A stretch of 12,243 nucleotides of DNA from contig CAILTZ010000316.1 of NCBI GenBank assembly GCA_903837255.1, forward strand, positions 1-12,243, written 5' to 3'. A program made the translations under genes and the position numbers. The notes beneath the pieces were generated by a model, which saw only the letters and a list, made by a program, of their open reading frames with translations, did not search any database and was not told the origin of the DNA. This document shows, piece by piece, positions 1 through 5,850 of the stretch. The stretch's first letter is position 1. Every line of letters starts with the position of its first letter. The DNA is from an uncultured Pirellula sp. Lineage in GTDB: Bacteria; Planctomycetota; Planctomycetia; Pirellulales; Pirellulaceae.

Positions 1-1
1 A

Positions 2-175
2 TCGATTCTTCGAGAGATCGCGCAAAGCTATGCGACGCGATGGTCGAGCCGTCCGAGTTTTTCCTATACCTGGCTTGGACCTTTGCTTCTTGTGTTCGTT
101 GCAAAGATGTTCTTCTTTCTTGTGCTCGCATTGTTTGGGCCCCTGATTAGCCTTCTAACGGCACTTAGCGGTTGA
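2..175 (+). CDS. Type II secretion F-type platform protein, C-terminal fragment (gene begins outside the window)
   Basis: An open frame enters at the left edge and ends at TGA 173-175, giving the last 57 residues of a protein. The fragment has a charged stretch (REIAQSY, then TRW) followed by a long hydrophobic helix around GPLLLVFVAKMFFFLVLALF and a short polar end, LLTALSG. That layout matches the C-terminal membrane helix of GspF/PilC-type proteins, which form the inner-membrane platform of type II secretion and type IV pilus machines. The next gene, starting 14 bp downstream, is a full-length member of the same fold, which supports the call. With only the tail visible, subfamily and length cannot be judged. 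The match to F-type proteins is inferred from the helix pattern and the neighbours. Confidence 0.72.
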   Translation, partial: SILREIAQSYATRWSSRPSFSYTWLGPLLLVFVAKMFFFLVLALFGPLISLLTALSG

Positions 176-180
176 AAGGA
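175..180 (+). promoter_or_regulatory. Shine-Dalgarno site for the second F-type gene
   Basis: AAAGGA lies 9 bases before the ATG at 190. It decides the start: an in-frame TTG at 172 would lie upstream of this site and overlap the previous stop codon. Confidence 0.6.
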
Positions 181-189
181 ACCTGCATC

Positions 190-1299
190 ATGACCCAGTC
201 CAACAAGGAAAAAGGAGCTCGATCGACGGCAGCGATTGCCGGGAATCCCTGGTTGAGTTCCACGCTGATCCCAGGGAGCTTGATCGCCGAGCAGCAATCG
301 ACATTTCTGGCGATCTTGCACGCGAGCCTTCGCCAATCTGTCCCGCCTGCTCCCATGATTCGAGCGTTGGCCAAAGAGTATCCTGGCAACTACAGCTACA
401 AGCTTCTGAGGGTTGCTCGCATGATCGACCAAGGGGTGCCTTGGGTCGATGCCCTTGAGCAGGAACCCGGTGTTTTACCCTCCGACACGATCCTTGCCCT
501 GAGGCTCGGACAGCAGAGCGGAATCACGAATGCGACCTTCGAGCAACTTCGACTCGAAAGCTCCGAGGAGCTGATCGACCGCGAGCCATCTTACTGGCGA
601 CCCTATCTAGCCTACTGGCTTGCAGTTTCGTTCACGATGCTGTCGATCATGTCTTTTTTCTCCTACTTTATCGGCCCGACTCTGCTGAAGATGCTGCAAG
701 AGTTTGATATGCAACGCGGGTATGACAAACTGAGTTCAGCGCTTCGTTACTCGACGCTACCAGCAGCGATCGCGCTAGGGTTGACCTGCTTAGGGATTCT
801 CTTGACCTGGTCGGAGGGATTGCGAACGTGGTTCGCAAAATTGCTGAGAATCCCCCAGGTTAGCTTCTCGCAAAATCAAGCATCGCTCCTGCGGATCCTT
901 GCTAGTAACACCGAACATGGACGCCCCATGGAAGGAGCACTTTCGACCCTCTCAAAGTTCCATGCAAATGCCGACATGCGAAAACGGCTCCTGATCGCTC
1001 GCAATGAAATCGAACAAGGCTCCCAGGAGTGGGATGCGATCGGGTCGGTTGGCTTACTGACGGCCCCCCAGCAAGAGGCTTTGCAAGGCCAATCGAAAAA
1101 GGACCAAGCCTGGGTGCTGCGCAAACTAGCTCAGTCCCTCAGCACGCACGAACATTATCGATGGGGTTGGTTGCAGTCGATCCTCCATCCTATAGTCCTG
1201 ATCGCCTTCGGTCTGTTCGTCCTCGCGGTCAGCTATGCGTTCCTGGAAAGCTTGTACTCGATCGTTTCAGAACTCGCTCAGGACACTCGTTGGAGATAA
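190..1299 (+). CDS. Type II secretion system F family protein (GspF/PilC-like inner-membrane platform)
   Basis: This 369-residue protein is slightly shorter than a typical GspF (about 400). It shows the family's layout: a cytoplasmic helical domain (about residues 36-135), a membrane helix (about 138-163), a second helix (about 188-206), a second cytoplasmic domain (about 225-325) and a C-terminal helix (about 331-353). Each domain has the usual start: STFLAILHASLRQSVPPAPMI in the first and ASLLRILASNTEHGRPMEGAL in the second. In the family, this protein anchors the secretion ATPase and guides pseudopilus assembly at the inner membrane. The second domain is rather divergent, which fits a paralogue working beside the F-type protein just upstream. 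The gene is followed after 4 bp by the first pseudopilin gene. The F-family call is firm; which machine it serves (secretion or pilus) is not decided by the sequence. Confidence 0.85.
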   Translation: MTQSNKEKGARSTAAIAGNPWLSSTLIPGSLIAEQQSTFLAILHASLRQSVPPAPMIRALAKEYPGNYSYKLLRVARMIDQGVPWVDALEQEPGVLPSDTILALRLGQQSGITNATFEQLRLESSEELIDREPSYWRPYLAYWLAVSFTMLSIMSFFSYFIGPTLLKMLQEFDMQRGYDKLSSALRYSTLPAAIALGLTCLGILLTWSEGLRTWFAKLLRIPQVSFSQNQASLLRILASNTEHGRPMEGALSTLSKFHANADMRKRLLIARNEIEQGSQEWDAIGSVGLLTAPQQEALQGQSKKDQAWVLRKLAQSLSTHEHYRWGWLQSILHPIVLIAFGLFVLAVSYAFLESLYSIVSELAQDTRWR

Positions 1300-1303
1300 A
1301 GCG

Positions 1304-1735
1304 ATGCTCATGCATAAAATAACACGATCAAGCACCCGGCATGCAACAGCACGGAATCGCCGCGGATTGATGCAACTGGAAATCGTCGTGTCGGCATTTC
1401 TTCTGGCTGCCTTGCTCTCCTGCATGGTGGGCATGAACTACCGATTGCTCGCCGTCGCAAAGGACACCAAACACTACCAATTGGCGCTTCATGAGGCGGC
1501 AAACCAGGTCGACCTGCTGACCGCAGGCGGCTTGGACGACCTCGATGCTCGCATCGAGAAAACCACGCTGCCCGAGGAGGTCCTGCAGGCTCTACCGGGC
1601 GGAAAAATCAATGTCCAAAAAATCGATGATCAGAGCGGCACCAAGGTCGTCGTGCGGATCCGATGGGATCGACCCGGCGAGCCTGCTCTGGTCGAACTGA
1701 CCGGCTGGGTATCGACCAAGGAGACAAGGCCATGA
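1304..1735 (+). CDS. Pseudopilin with type IV prepilin signal (GspI-like position)
   Basis: The 143-residue protein starts at ATG 1304, 8 bases after GGAG (1292-1295). An earlier in-frame ATG at 1235 lies deep inside the previous gene and is unlikely. A basic leader ends in RRG (residues 19-21) and is followed by LMQLEIVVSAFLLAALLSCMV. This is a class III prepilin signal: cleavage after Gly21, with Glu26 at mature position +5, then a hydrophobic helix. The rest is a small periplasmic domain ending in beta-rich sequence (TKVVVRIRWDRPG...ALVELTGWV). In type II secretion operons the first minor pseudopilin after the F gene is commonly I-like, and size and position fit, but the soluble domain is too divergent to fix the subtype. 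The gene overlaps the next one at ATGA (1732-1735). Confidence 0.8.
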   Translation: MLMHKITRSSTRHATARNRRGLMQLEIVVSAFLLAALLSCMVGMNYRLLAVAKDTKHYQLALHEAANQVDLLTAGGLDDLDARIEKTTLPEEVLQALPGGKINVQKIDDQSGTKVVVRIRWDRPGEPALVELTGWVSTKETRP

Positions 1736-2241
1736 GAAGACGATGCAAAAATAGGATTCGACGAGAGGGCTCGATGCTCATCGAACTCTGCGTGAACATG
1801 GCTGCAGCCTCGATGGTCATGCTCGTGGGTGTGACCCTCATCCAACGCTCCATGCATTGGACGCAGTCGATGCAAAAGCAAACCAATCTGCAACGTGAAC
1901 TGAGCCTGCTAGCCGCTGACTGGCGAGCCGATTTCGCAAACGCCCAACGCGTTGACTTTCAGTCCGGCAATCGGGTCATCCTTTCCATGCCCGGCAAAGA
2001 CATTGTCTATGAATCCAAAGACAACCAAGTCCAGCGACGATGCGAACTAAAGGAGCCTCAGGCGGCCAAACCCTCCGCTCCAGAAAACTACGTTCTGGGT
2101 GTCGACTACCTAGCTACCTTCGAATCCCCCTACCTAATTGTCCGAGCCACCAATCCAGCCGGCGAAACCGTAAGCACGAGACTTCGAGTCCTCGGCAAAC
2201 CCTCTGATCAACGGTACCGCATCCTGGAGGACCTGCCATGA
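1732..2241 (+). CDS. Pseudopilin with type IV prepilin signal (GspJ-like position)
   Basis: The 169-residue protein starts at the ATG of the ATGA overlap, 8 bases after AAGGAG (1718-1723). Its short basic leader ends in RREG (residues 10-13). The following SMLIELCVNMAAASMVMLV gives a class III prepilin site after Gly13, with Glu18 at +5 and a hydrophobic N-helix. The soluble part contains a helical stretch (residues about 45-65) and then short beta-rich segments (VDFQSGNRVILSM, YLIVRATNPAGETVSTRLRV). This resembles J-type minor pseudopilins, where the N-helix joins the pilus tip complex with I and K proteins. The I-J-K order of three successive small genes supports the assignment, but the J label is inferred mainly from order. 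It overlaps the next gene by 4 bases (2238-2241). Confidence 0.76.
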   Translation: MRRRCKNRIRREGSMLIELCVNMAAASMVMLVGVTLIQRSMHWTQSMQKQTNLQRELSLLAADWRADFANAQRVDFQSGNRVILSMPGKDIVYESKDNQVQRRCELKEPQAAKPSAPENYVLGVDYLATFESPYLIVRATNPAGETVSTRLRVLGKPSDQRYRILEDLP

Positions 2242-2636
2242 GAAGAGCAAGAAGAACCAGGCGATCTGGAGCAATCCTGATCGTCGCTTTAGTCGCGGTG
2301 GCCATCTTCACCAGCTTGGCCGCCACCAACATCCGCTCTGTTCTGCGGCATCGCCAAGGGGTCAAGTCCGAACGGGACTTGATCCAAACCCAACTACTAT
2401 GCGATGCCGGTTGCGATCGAGCCGTTACCCAGTTCACCGAGGATCCAAGCTATTCCGGTGAGCTCTGGCTCGACAAGCAAGACCCCAGCTCGGGAGTGGG
2501 AATGAAAGTCGCTATCGAGATCCTACGCCAGGATGGCAAGGTGATCGCTAGCATCCAAGCCTCGATGGATGGCCGAAGCCACCAACCATCGCGGATCCAA
2601 CGCACAAGACGCATTGTGTTGAGCGAAAATCCTTAG
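2238..2636 (+). CDS. Small GspK/PilX-like minor pseudopilin
   Basis: The 132-residue protein starts at the ATG of an ATGA overlap, 7 bases after GGAGG (2226-2230). A strongly basic leader (MRRARRTRRSG) precedes AILIVALVAVAIFTSLAA. Cleavage after Gly11 would leave Val, not Glu, at +5. Lack of Glu5 is a known trait of GspK and some PilX-type proteins. The segment LLCDAGCDRAVTQF (about residues 53-66) resembles the helix after the membrane segment in such proteins, where an A-D-A-G-x-x-R/A pattern is usual. GspK is normally about 300 residues with a large tip domain, so this is a much reduced version or a PilX-like protein. It is the last gene of the overlapping run. I see no terminator in the 56 bp that follow. 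Confidence 0.7.
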   Translation: MRRARRTRRSGAILIVALVAVAIFTSLAATNIRSVLRHRQGVKSERDLIQTQLLCDAGCDRAVTQFTEDPSYSGELWLDKQDPSSGVGMKVAIEILRQDGKVIASIQASMDGRSHQPSRIQRTRRIVLSENP

Positions 2637-2679
2637 ATTCAAATACGAACCTTTTCCAAGAGATATTCATCGTCCATTT

Positions 2680-2684
2680 AGGAG
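2680..2684 (+). promoter_or_regulatory. Shine-Dalgarno site for the DUF1559 gene
   Basis: AGGAG sits 8 bases before the ATG at 2693 and fixes that start. The surrounding 56-bp gap (2637-2692) shows no convincing sigma-70-type promoter or hairpin to me, so the gene may be read from the upstream operon. Confidence 0.6.
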
Positions 2685-2692
2685 CTACTGCC

Positions 2693-3601
2693 ATGTCGAA
2701 ATCGATCGTCTGCTACAGGACTTACGGCTCATCGAGCCGCCGATACAACCAACAAGCCTTTACTCTTGTGGAATTGCTTGTCGTCATCGCGATCATTGGA
2801 ATCCTCGTCGGGCTCTTGTTGCCGGCGGTCCAAGCGGCCCGCGAGGCCGCTCGGCGCATGTCGTGTGCCAACAACATCAGCCAAATCGGATTGGCTATGC
2901 ACAATTTCGAATTCGCCGCCGAGCATCTTCCAAGCGGCACGGTCAACGACTCCGGACCGATCCGAAACGAACCGATCGGCAATCACATGAGTTGGACCGT
3001 CAAGATCATGCCCTATCTAGAACAAAGCTATCTCTACAAATCGATCGACCAGACCAAGGGAGTGTACGATCCGGCGAATGCCCAAGCTCGGCAAACACAA
3101 CTGGCCGTCTATGCTTGCCCCTCCTATCCATTGAGCGTACACCTGGGTGTCGATAGCGTGGATATCGGCTCTACCACTTATGGAGCCTGCTACTCGGGCA
3201 CCGAAGTCCCACTGGACAAAGACAACGACGGCGTATTCTATCTTGGGAGCAGGACCAAGTTCAGTGACATCGGCGATGGTTCGTCGAACACCGTTTTCTT
3301 AAGCGAAAAGATCTCTGAACAAGGGGATCTGGGATGGATGTCCGGAACGCGCGCGACGCTTCGCAACGGAACGATGGATCCTGTCAAAAAGAACTTCAAG
3401 TTGGTAACATCTAACCTGACTTCGAACCCCGACAACGGCAGCTTGGTCATGGGCGGATTCTCTTCCTTCCACACATCAGGTTGCAATACTCTCTACGGAG
3501 ATGGGGGGGTTCGTTACCTAGCAGCGAGCATCGATCCGATAGTCTTAGAATCTCTTTGCACCCGCAACGGCGGGGAGTTGACCACCACCTACGACTGGTA
3601 G
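2693..3601 (+). CDS. DUF1559 protein with prepilin-type N-terminal signal
   Basis: The 302-residue protein has the hallmark planctomycete arrangement. A class III prepilin leader leads into FTLVELLVVIAIIGILVGLL (from residue 23, Glu27 at +5), followed by LPAVQAAREAARRMSCANN and the start of the DUF1559 domain (QIGLAMHNFE). The C-terminal signature is present as a His (SFHTSGCN) followed by LYGDGGVRYLAASI and a terminal helix with RNGGE, equivalent to the family's H-x9-DG motif. The length is normal. The residue before the cleavage site is Ala22, not the usual Gly. DUF1559 proteins are very numerous in planctomycetes and are thought to be pseudopilin-like surface or periplasmic proteins, but their role is not established. 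Its place behind the minor pseudopilin genes suggests it could be a substrate or fibre component of this machine; that is inference. Confidence 0.93.
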   Translation: MSKSIVCYRTYGSSSRRYNQQAFTLVELLVVIAIIGILVGLLLPAVQAAREAARRMSCANNISQIGLAMHNFEFAAEHLPSGTVNDSGPIRNEPIGNHMSWTVKIMPYLEQSYLYKSIDQTKGVYDPANAQARQTQLAVYACPSYPLSVHLGVDSVDIGSTTYGACYSGTEVPLDKDNDGVFYLGSRTKFSDIGDGSSNTVFLSEKISEQGDLGWMSGTRATLRNGTMDPVKKNFKLVTSNLTSNPDNGSLVMGGFSSFHTSGCNTLYGDGGVRYLAASIDPIVLESLCTRNGGELTTTYDW

Positions 3602-3899
3602 AGATTTGGTGGGGCAAAAAAATGGTGAGGCAAAAAAATTGCGGGGCAAAAATATGGTTGGAAAAGTGAACGCCAAAGTGGGGTCAGCGGTCGATTAGCG
3701 TTTATTAGCGGTCCGGATTTTTTCTGAAGGGCCAAATTGAGAGAGGTTTTTTGGCGGAGGTAAAGGATCCGCAGCATTCGTGAAATTGCTGGGCAGGTCC
3801 AAAAACTTGGCCAAAACACCTTGCCATCGCCCCCCGATTTGCGTCCAATTGGGGCTTGGAAATCCCGGCAAGTCAAGTTCACCGAAGTCGAGTCCTCCC
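3602..3899 (+). other. Intergenic region with A-rich repeat; no gene seen
   Basis: This 298-bp spacer between the DUF1559 gene and the SDR gene holds the 16-bp triple repeat (3613-3660). It also has a short direct-repeat stretch in which TTAGCG and AGCGGTC each occur twice (about 3685-3715), followed by a T-run. I found no inverted repeat before the T-run, so I do not call a terminator. An in-frame GTG at 3780 would extend the SDR protein by 40 residues of Pro/Lys/Ser-rich sequence that is not part of the fold. Confidence 0.55.
3613..3660 (+). repeat. Three tandem copies of an A-rich 16-bp unit
   Basis: The unit begins GGCAAAAA and recurs at 3613, 3629 and 3645, an exact 16-bp period. All three copies keep GGCAAAAA followed by A/T and a T-x-G ending; the last 4 bases vary most. 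It starts only 11 bp after the DUF1559 stop codon. Function unknown; phased A-tracts of this length can bend DNA, although 16 bp is not one helical turn. Confidence 0.75.
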
Positions 3900-4715
3900 A
3901 TGGGTTTAGAAAGTCTTTTTTCTCTGGAAAACCGCGTCGCTGTCGTTGTGGGTGGAACCGGAGCACTTGGCGGCGCGATGGCAAACGCCTTGGCGTCGGC
4001 AGGAGCCAGCATCGCGGTCCTTGGCCGAAACGCACAGCGAGGGATGGAGCGAGCCGAGGACATCCGTCGAGAGGGGGGCGAAGGGATCTTTGTGTCAGCC
4101 GACGCCATGGATCGCGATTCGCTGACCAAGGCCCGCGACCATATCGAAAACTCCATGGGACCGATCGATATTTTGGTCAACGCCGCCGGGGGGAACCAAG
4201 CCGCAGCGACCCTGCAACCCGGAGACGACTTTTGCGAATTATCGCTCGATGCGTGGAAGGACGTCTTCGACCTGAATTTGATAGGAGGCACGGTGCTGCC
4301 TAGCCAAGTCTTCGGCGAATCGATGCTTTTGAGAAACACCGGCAGCATCATCAACATCGCTTCGATGTCGGGCATCGTGCCCCTGTCCCGCGTGGTGGCT
4401 TACTCGGCAGCCAAAGCCGCAGTCATCAATTTCACGCAGTTTCTGGCACGCGAATGGGCGCCGCGCGGCGTGCGGGTCAACTGCATCAGCCCCGGCTTCT
4501 TCCCGGCCGATCAAAACAAAAACCTCCTCTACAACGCCGACGGGAGCCTTGCTCCTCGCGGCCAACAGATCATTTCTCACACCCCAATCGCTCGATTCGG
4601 ATACGCGCACGAACTGGCCGGGCCCGTGGTCTTCCTGGCCTCCTCAACCGCTTCTTCGTTCGTCACCGGTCATAACCTAGTCGTCGATGGCGGCTTCTCG
4701 TCAACAACTATTTAA
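3900..4715 (+). CDS. uxuB: SDR-family D-mannonate oxidoreductase / fructuronate reductase-like
   Basis: The 271-residue classical short-chain dehydrogenase should interconvert D-fructuronate and D-mannonate with NAD(P)(H) in the cytoplasm. Seen directly: the cofactor loop GGTGALGGA (residues 18-26), NAAGG (94-98), Asn126, Ser155, and the catalytic Tyr168-x3-Lys172 pair (YSAAK). The segments ISPGFFPADQNKNLL and HTPIARFG, and the C-terminal SSFVTGHNLVVDGGFS, closely resemble what I remember of the Bacillus YjmF/UxuB type, which is unrelated to the long-chain E. coli UxuB. The ATG at 3900 fits the usual start just before the first beta strand. There is no clear Shine-Dalgarno site. The kinase gene follows in the same direction after 52 bp, supporting a hexuronate role. 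The symbol rests on recalled similarity; a gluconate 5-dehydrogenase-like activity is the main alternative. Confidence 0.78.
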   Translation: MGLESLFSLENRVAVVVGGTGALGGAMANALASAGASIAVLGRNAQRGMERAEDIRREGGEGIFVSADAMDRDSLTKARDHIENSMGPIDILVNAAGGNQAAATLQPGDDFCELSLDAWKDVFDLNLIGGTVLPSQVFGESMLLRNTGSIINIASMSGIVPLSRVVAYSAAKAAVINFTQFLAREWAPRGVRVNCISPGFFPADQNKNLLYNADGSLAPRGQQIISHTPIARFGYAHELAGPVVFLASSTASSFVTGHNLVVDGGFSSTTI

Positions 4716-4767
4716 CTTACCCTCACTCCTTACTCCTTATTTACTCCTTACTCACTAGAAAAAAACT
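4716..4767 (+). repeat. Pyrimidine-rich spacer with CTCCTTACTC direct repeats
   Basis: The gap between the SDR and kinase genes contains CTCCTTACTC at 4726-4735 and again at 4744-4753, plus a partial ACTCCTT at 4732-4738. It ends in an A-run just before the ATG at 4768. There is no Shine-Dalgarno sequence for the kinase gene here, so initiation is probably leader-independent of anti-SD pairing. No terminator is visible, so both genes may share a transcript. Confidence 0.5.
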
Positions 4768-5850
4768 ATGGCGAAACTCGCGATTCGAAACGATGCTTGT
4801 GCTCTGGACTTCCTCTCCTTGGGTGCGTTGGTCCATCGTCTAGACCCAGGAATCATCCCGTTTCGCAAAGCGCGTGGTTTCGATGTCCATGTCTCGGGCG
4901 GAGAATACAACGTCGCTGCCAACCTCTCGGACTGCTTTGGACTCAGTACCGCTGTAGCCACGGCGATGGTCAATTACGGCATCGGTGAACTGGTCCAAAC
5001 CCGCGTCAAGGAGATGGGTGTAAAGCCCTACTACAAGTTCTTCGAGCACGACGGCGTGCGAGGCCCAAACATCGCTACGGTGTATAGTGACCGGGGCCAA
5101 GGTGTCCGACCACCGGTGGTCTACTACAACCGAGCCAACGAGGCCGGAGCCATGCTCAAGCCAGGCGATTTCGACTGGAAATCGATCTTCGCAAACGGAG
5201 TTCGCTGGTTCCACTCCGGAGGTATTTTCGCAGCCCTTTCGAACACAACCTCGGAACTGATCATCGAAGGCATGCAAGCTGCCAAAGCCGCCGGCTGCGT
5301 CACCTCGTTCGATCTGAACTACCGCGCCAAGATCTGGGCTGCCATCGGTGGACTTGCCAAAGGCCAGGAAATGGTCGGCAAGATTGTCAAGCACGTCGAT
5401 GTCCTGGTGGGTAACGAAGAAGACCTCCAAAAGAGCTTGGGCATCCAAGGCCAAGACGTCGAGCACAAGTCCGAGCTCGACCCCGAAGCATTCTTTGCCA
5501 TGATCGACAAGACGATCGAGAAATTCCCGAACGTGAAGATGGTTGCCACGACCCTGCGAGAAGTCCGTTCCACGAACCGACACGACTGGGCAGCGGTCCT
5601 TTGGTACGACGGCAAACGCTATGTCAGCCCAACGATGCAACTCGATGTCATCGACCGCATCGGTGGTGGCGACGGTTTTGCTGCTGGTCTTATCTACGGT
5701 ATGCTGGCTGGTAAAGAGCCAGAACAAGCTCTTCGACTCGGCTGGGCCCATGGTGCTCTGCTCACCACCTTCCCAGGCGATACGACCATGGCCAAACTGC
5801 CAGAAGTCGAAGCCTTGACTAAGGGTGGTTCGGCTCGCGTGCAGCGCTAA
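4768..5850 (+). CDS. kdgK: PfkB-family sugar kinase, probable 2-keto-3-deoxygluconate kinase
   Basis: The 360-residue protein is a ribokinase/PfkB-fold kinase expected to phosphorylate 2-keto-3-deoxygluconate with ATP to KDPG in the cytoplasm. Visible features are the N-terminal substrate region with GGEYNVAANLS (residues 44-54), SFDLNYRAKIW in the middle (PfkB kinases often have D-x-N-x-R here) and VLVGNEEDL. The C-terminal signature DVIDRIGGGDGFAAGLIYG (293-311) contains the anion hole and the catalytic base Asp302. It is longer than ribokinase but normal for this KDG-kinase-like branch. The upstream mannonate oxidoreductase-like gene strengthens a hexuronate assignment. The mannonate dehydratase and KDPG aldolase that would complete the route are not in the window. 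The stop codon overlaps the stop of the convergent DUF1501 gene. The kinase fold is certain; substrate is inferred. Confidence 0.82.
   Translation: MAKLAIRNDACALDFLSLGALVHRLDPGIIPFRKARGFDVHVSGGEYNVAANLSDCFGLSTAVATAMVNYGIGELVQTRVKEMGVKPYYKFFEHDGVRGPNIATVYSDRGQGVRPPVVYYNRANEAGAMLKPGDFDWKSIFANGVRWFHSGGIFAALSNTTSELIIEGMQAAKAAGCVTSFDLNYRAKIWAAIGGLAKGQEMVGKIVKHVDVLVGNEEDLQKSLGIQGQDVEHKSELDPEAFFAMIDKTIEKFPNVKMVATTLREVRSTNRHDWAAVLWYDGKRYVSPTMQLDVIDRIGGGDGFAAGLIYGMLAGKEPEQALRLGWAHGALLTTFPGDTTMAKLPEVEALTKGGSARVQR

Noticed and set aside
172..189. TTG start for the second F-type gene, six codons earlier
   Set aside because: It would overlap the preceding stop and lie ahead of the AAAGGA site, which fits the ATG at 190.
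1235..1303. Upstream ATG for the first pseudopilin
   Set aside because: It lies within the F gene, and the ATG at 1304 has a well placed GGAG and yields a normal prepilin leader.
1663..1731. Upstream start for the second pseudopilin
   Set aside because: ATGA overlap at 1732 and AAGGAG 8 bases before it give a better start with a short basic leader.
3680..3725. Rho-independent terminator before the T-run
   Set aside because: TTAGCG and AGCGGTC repeats are direct, not inverted, so no stem forms.
3780..3899. N-terminal extension of the SDR protein from GTG
   Set aside because: The extra 40 residues are low-complexity and precede the normal Rossmann-fold start at MGLESLFSLENRVAVV.
4840..5751. 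Long minus-strand open frame opposite the kinase gene
   Set aside because: No recognisable family; the plus-strand kinase has all PfkB motifs, so this is a shadow.
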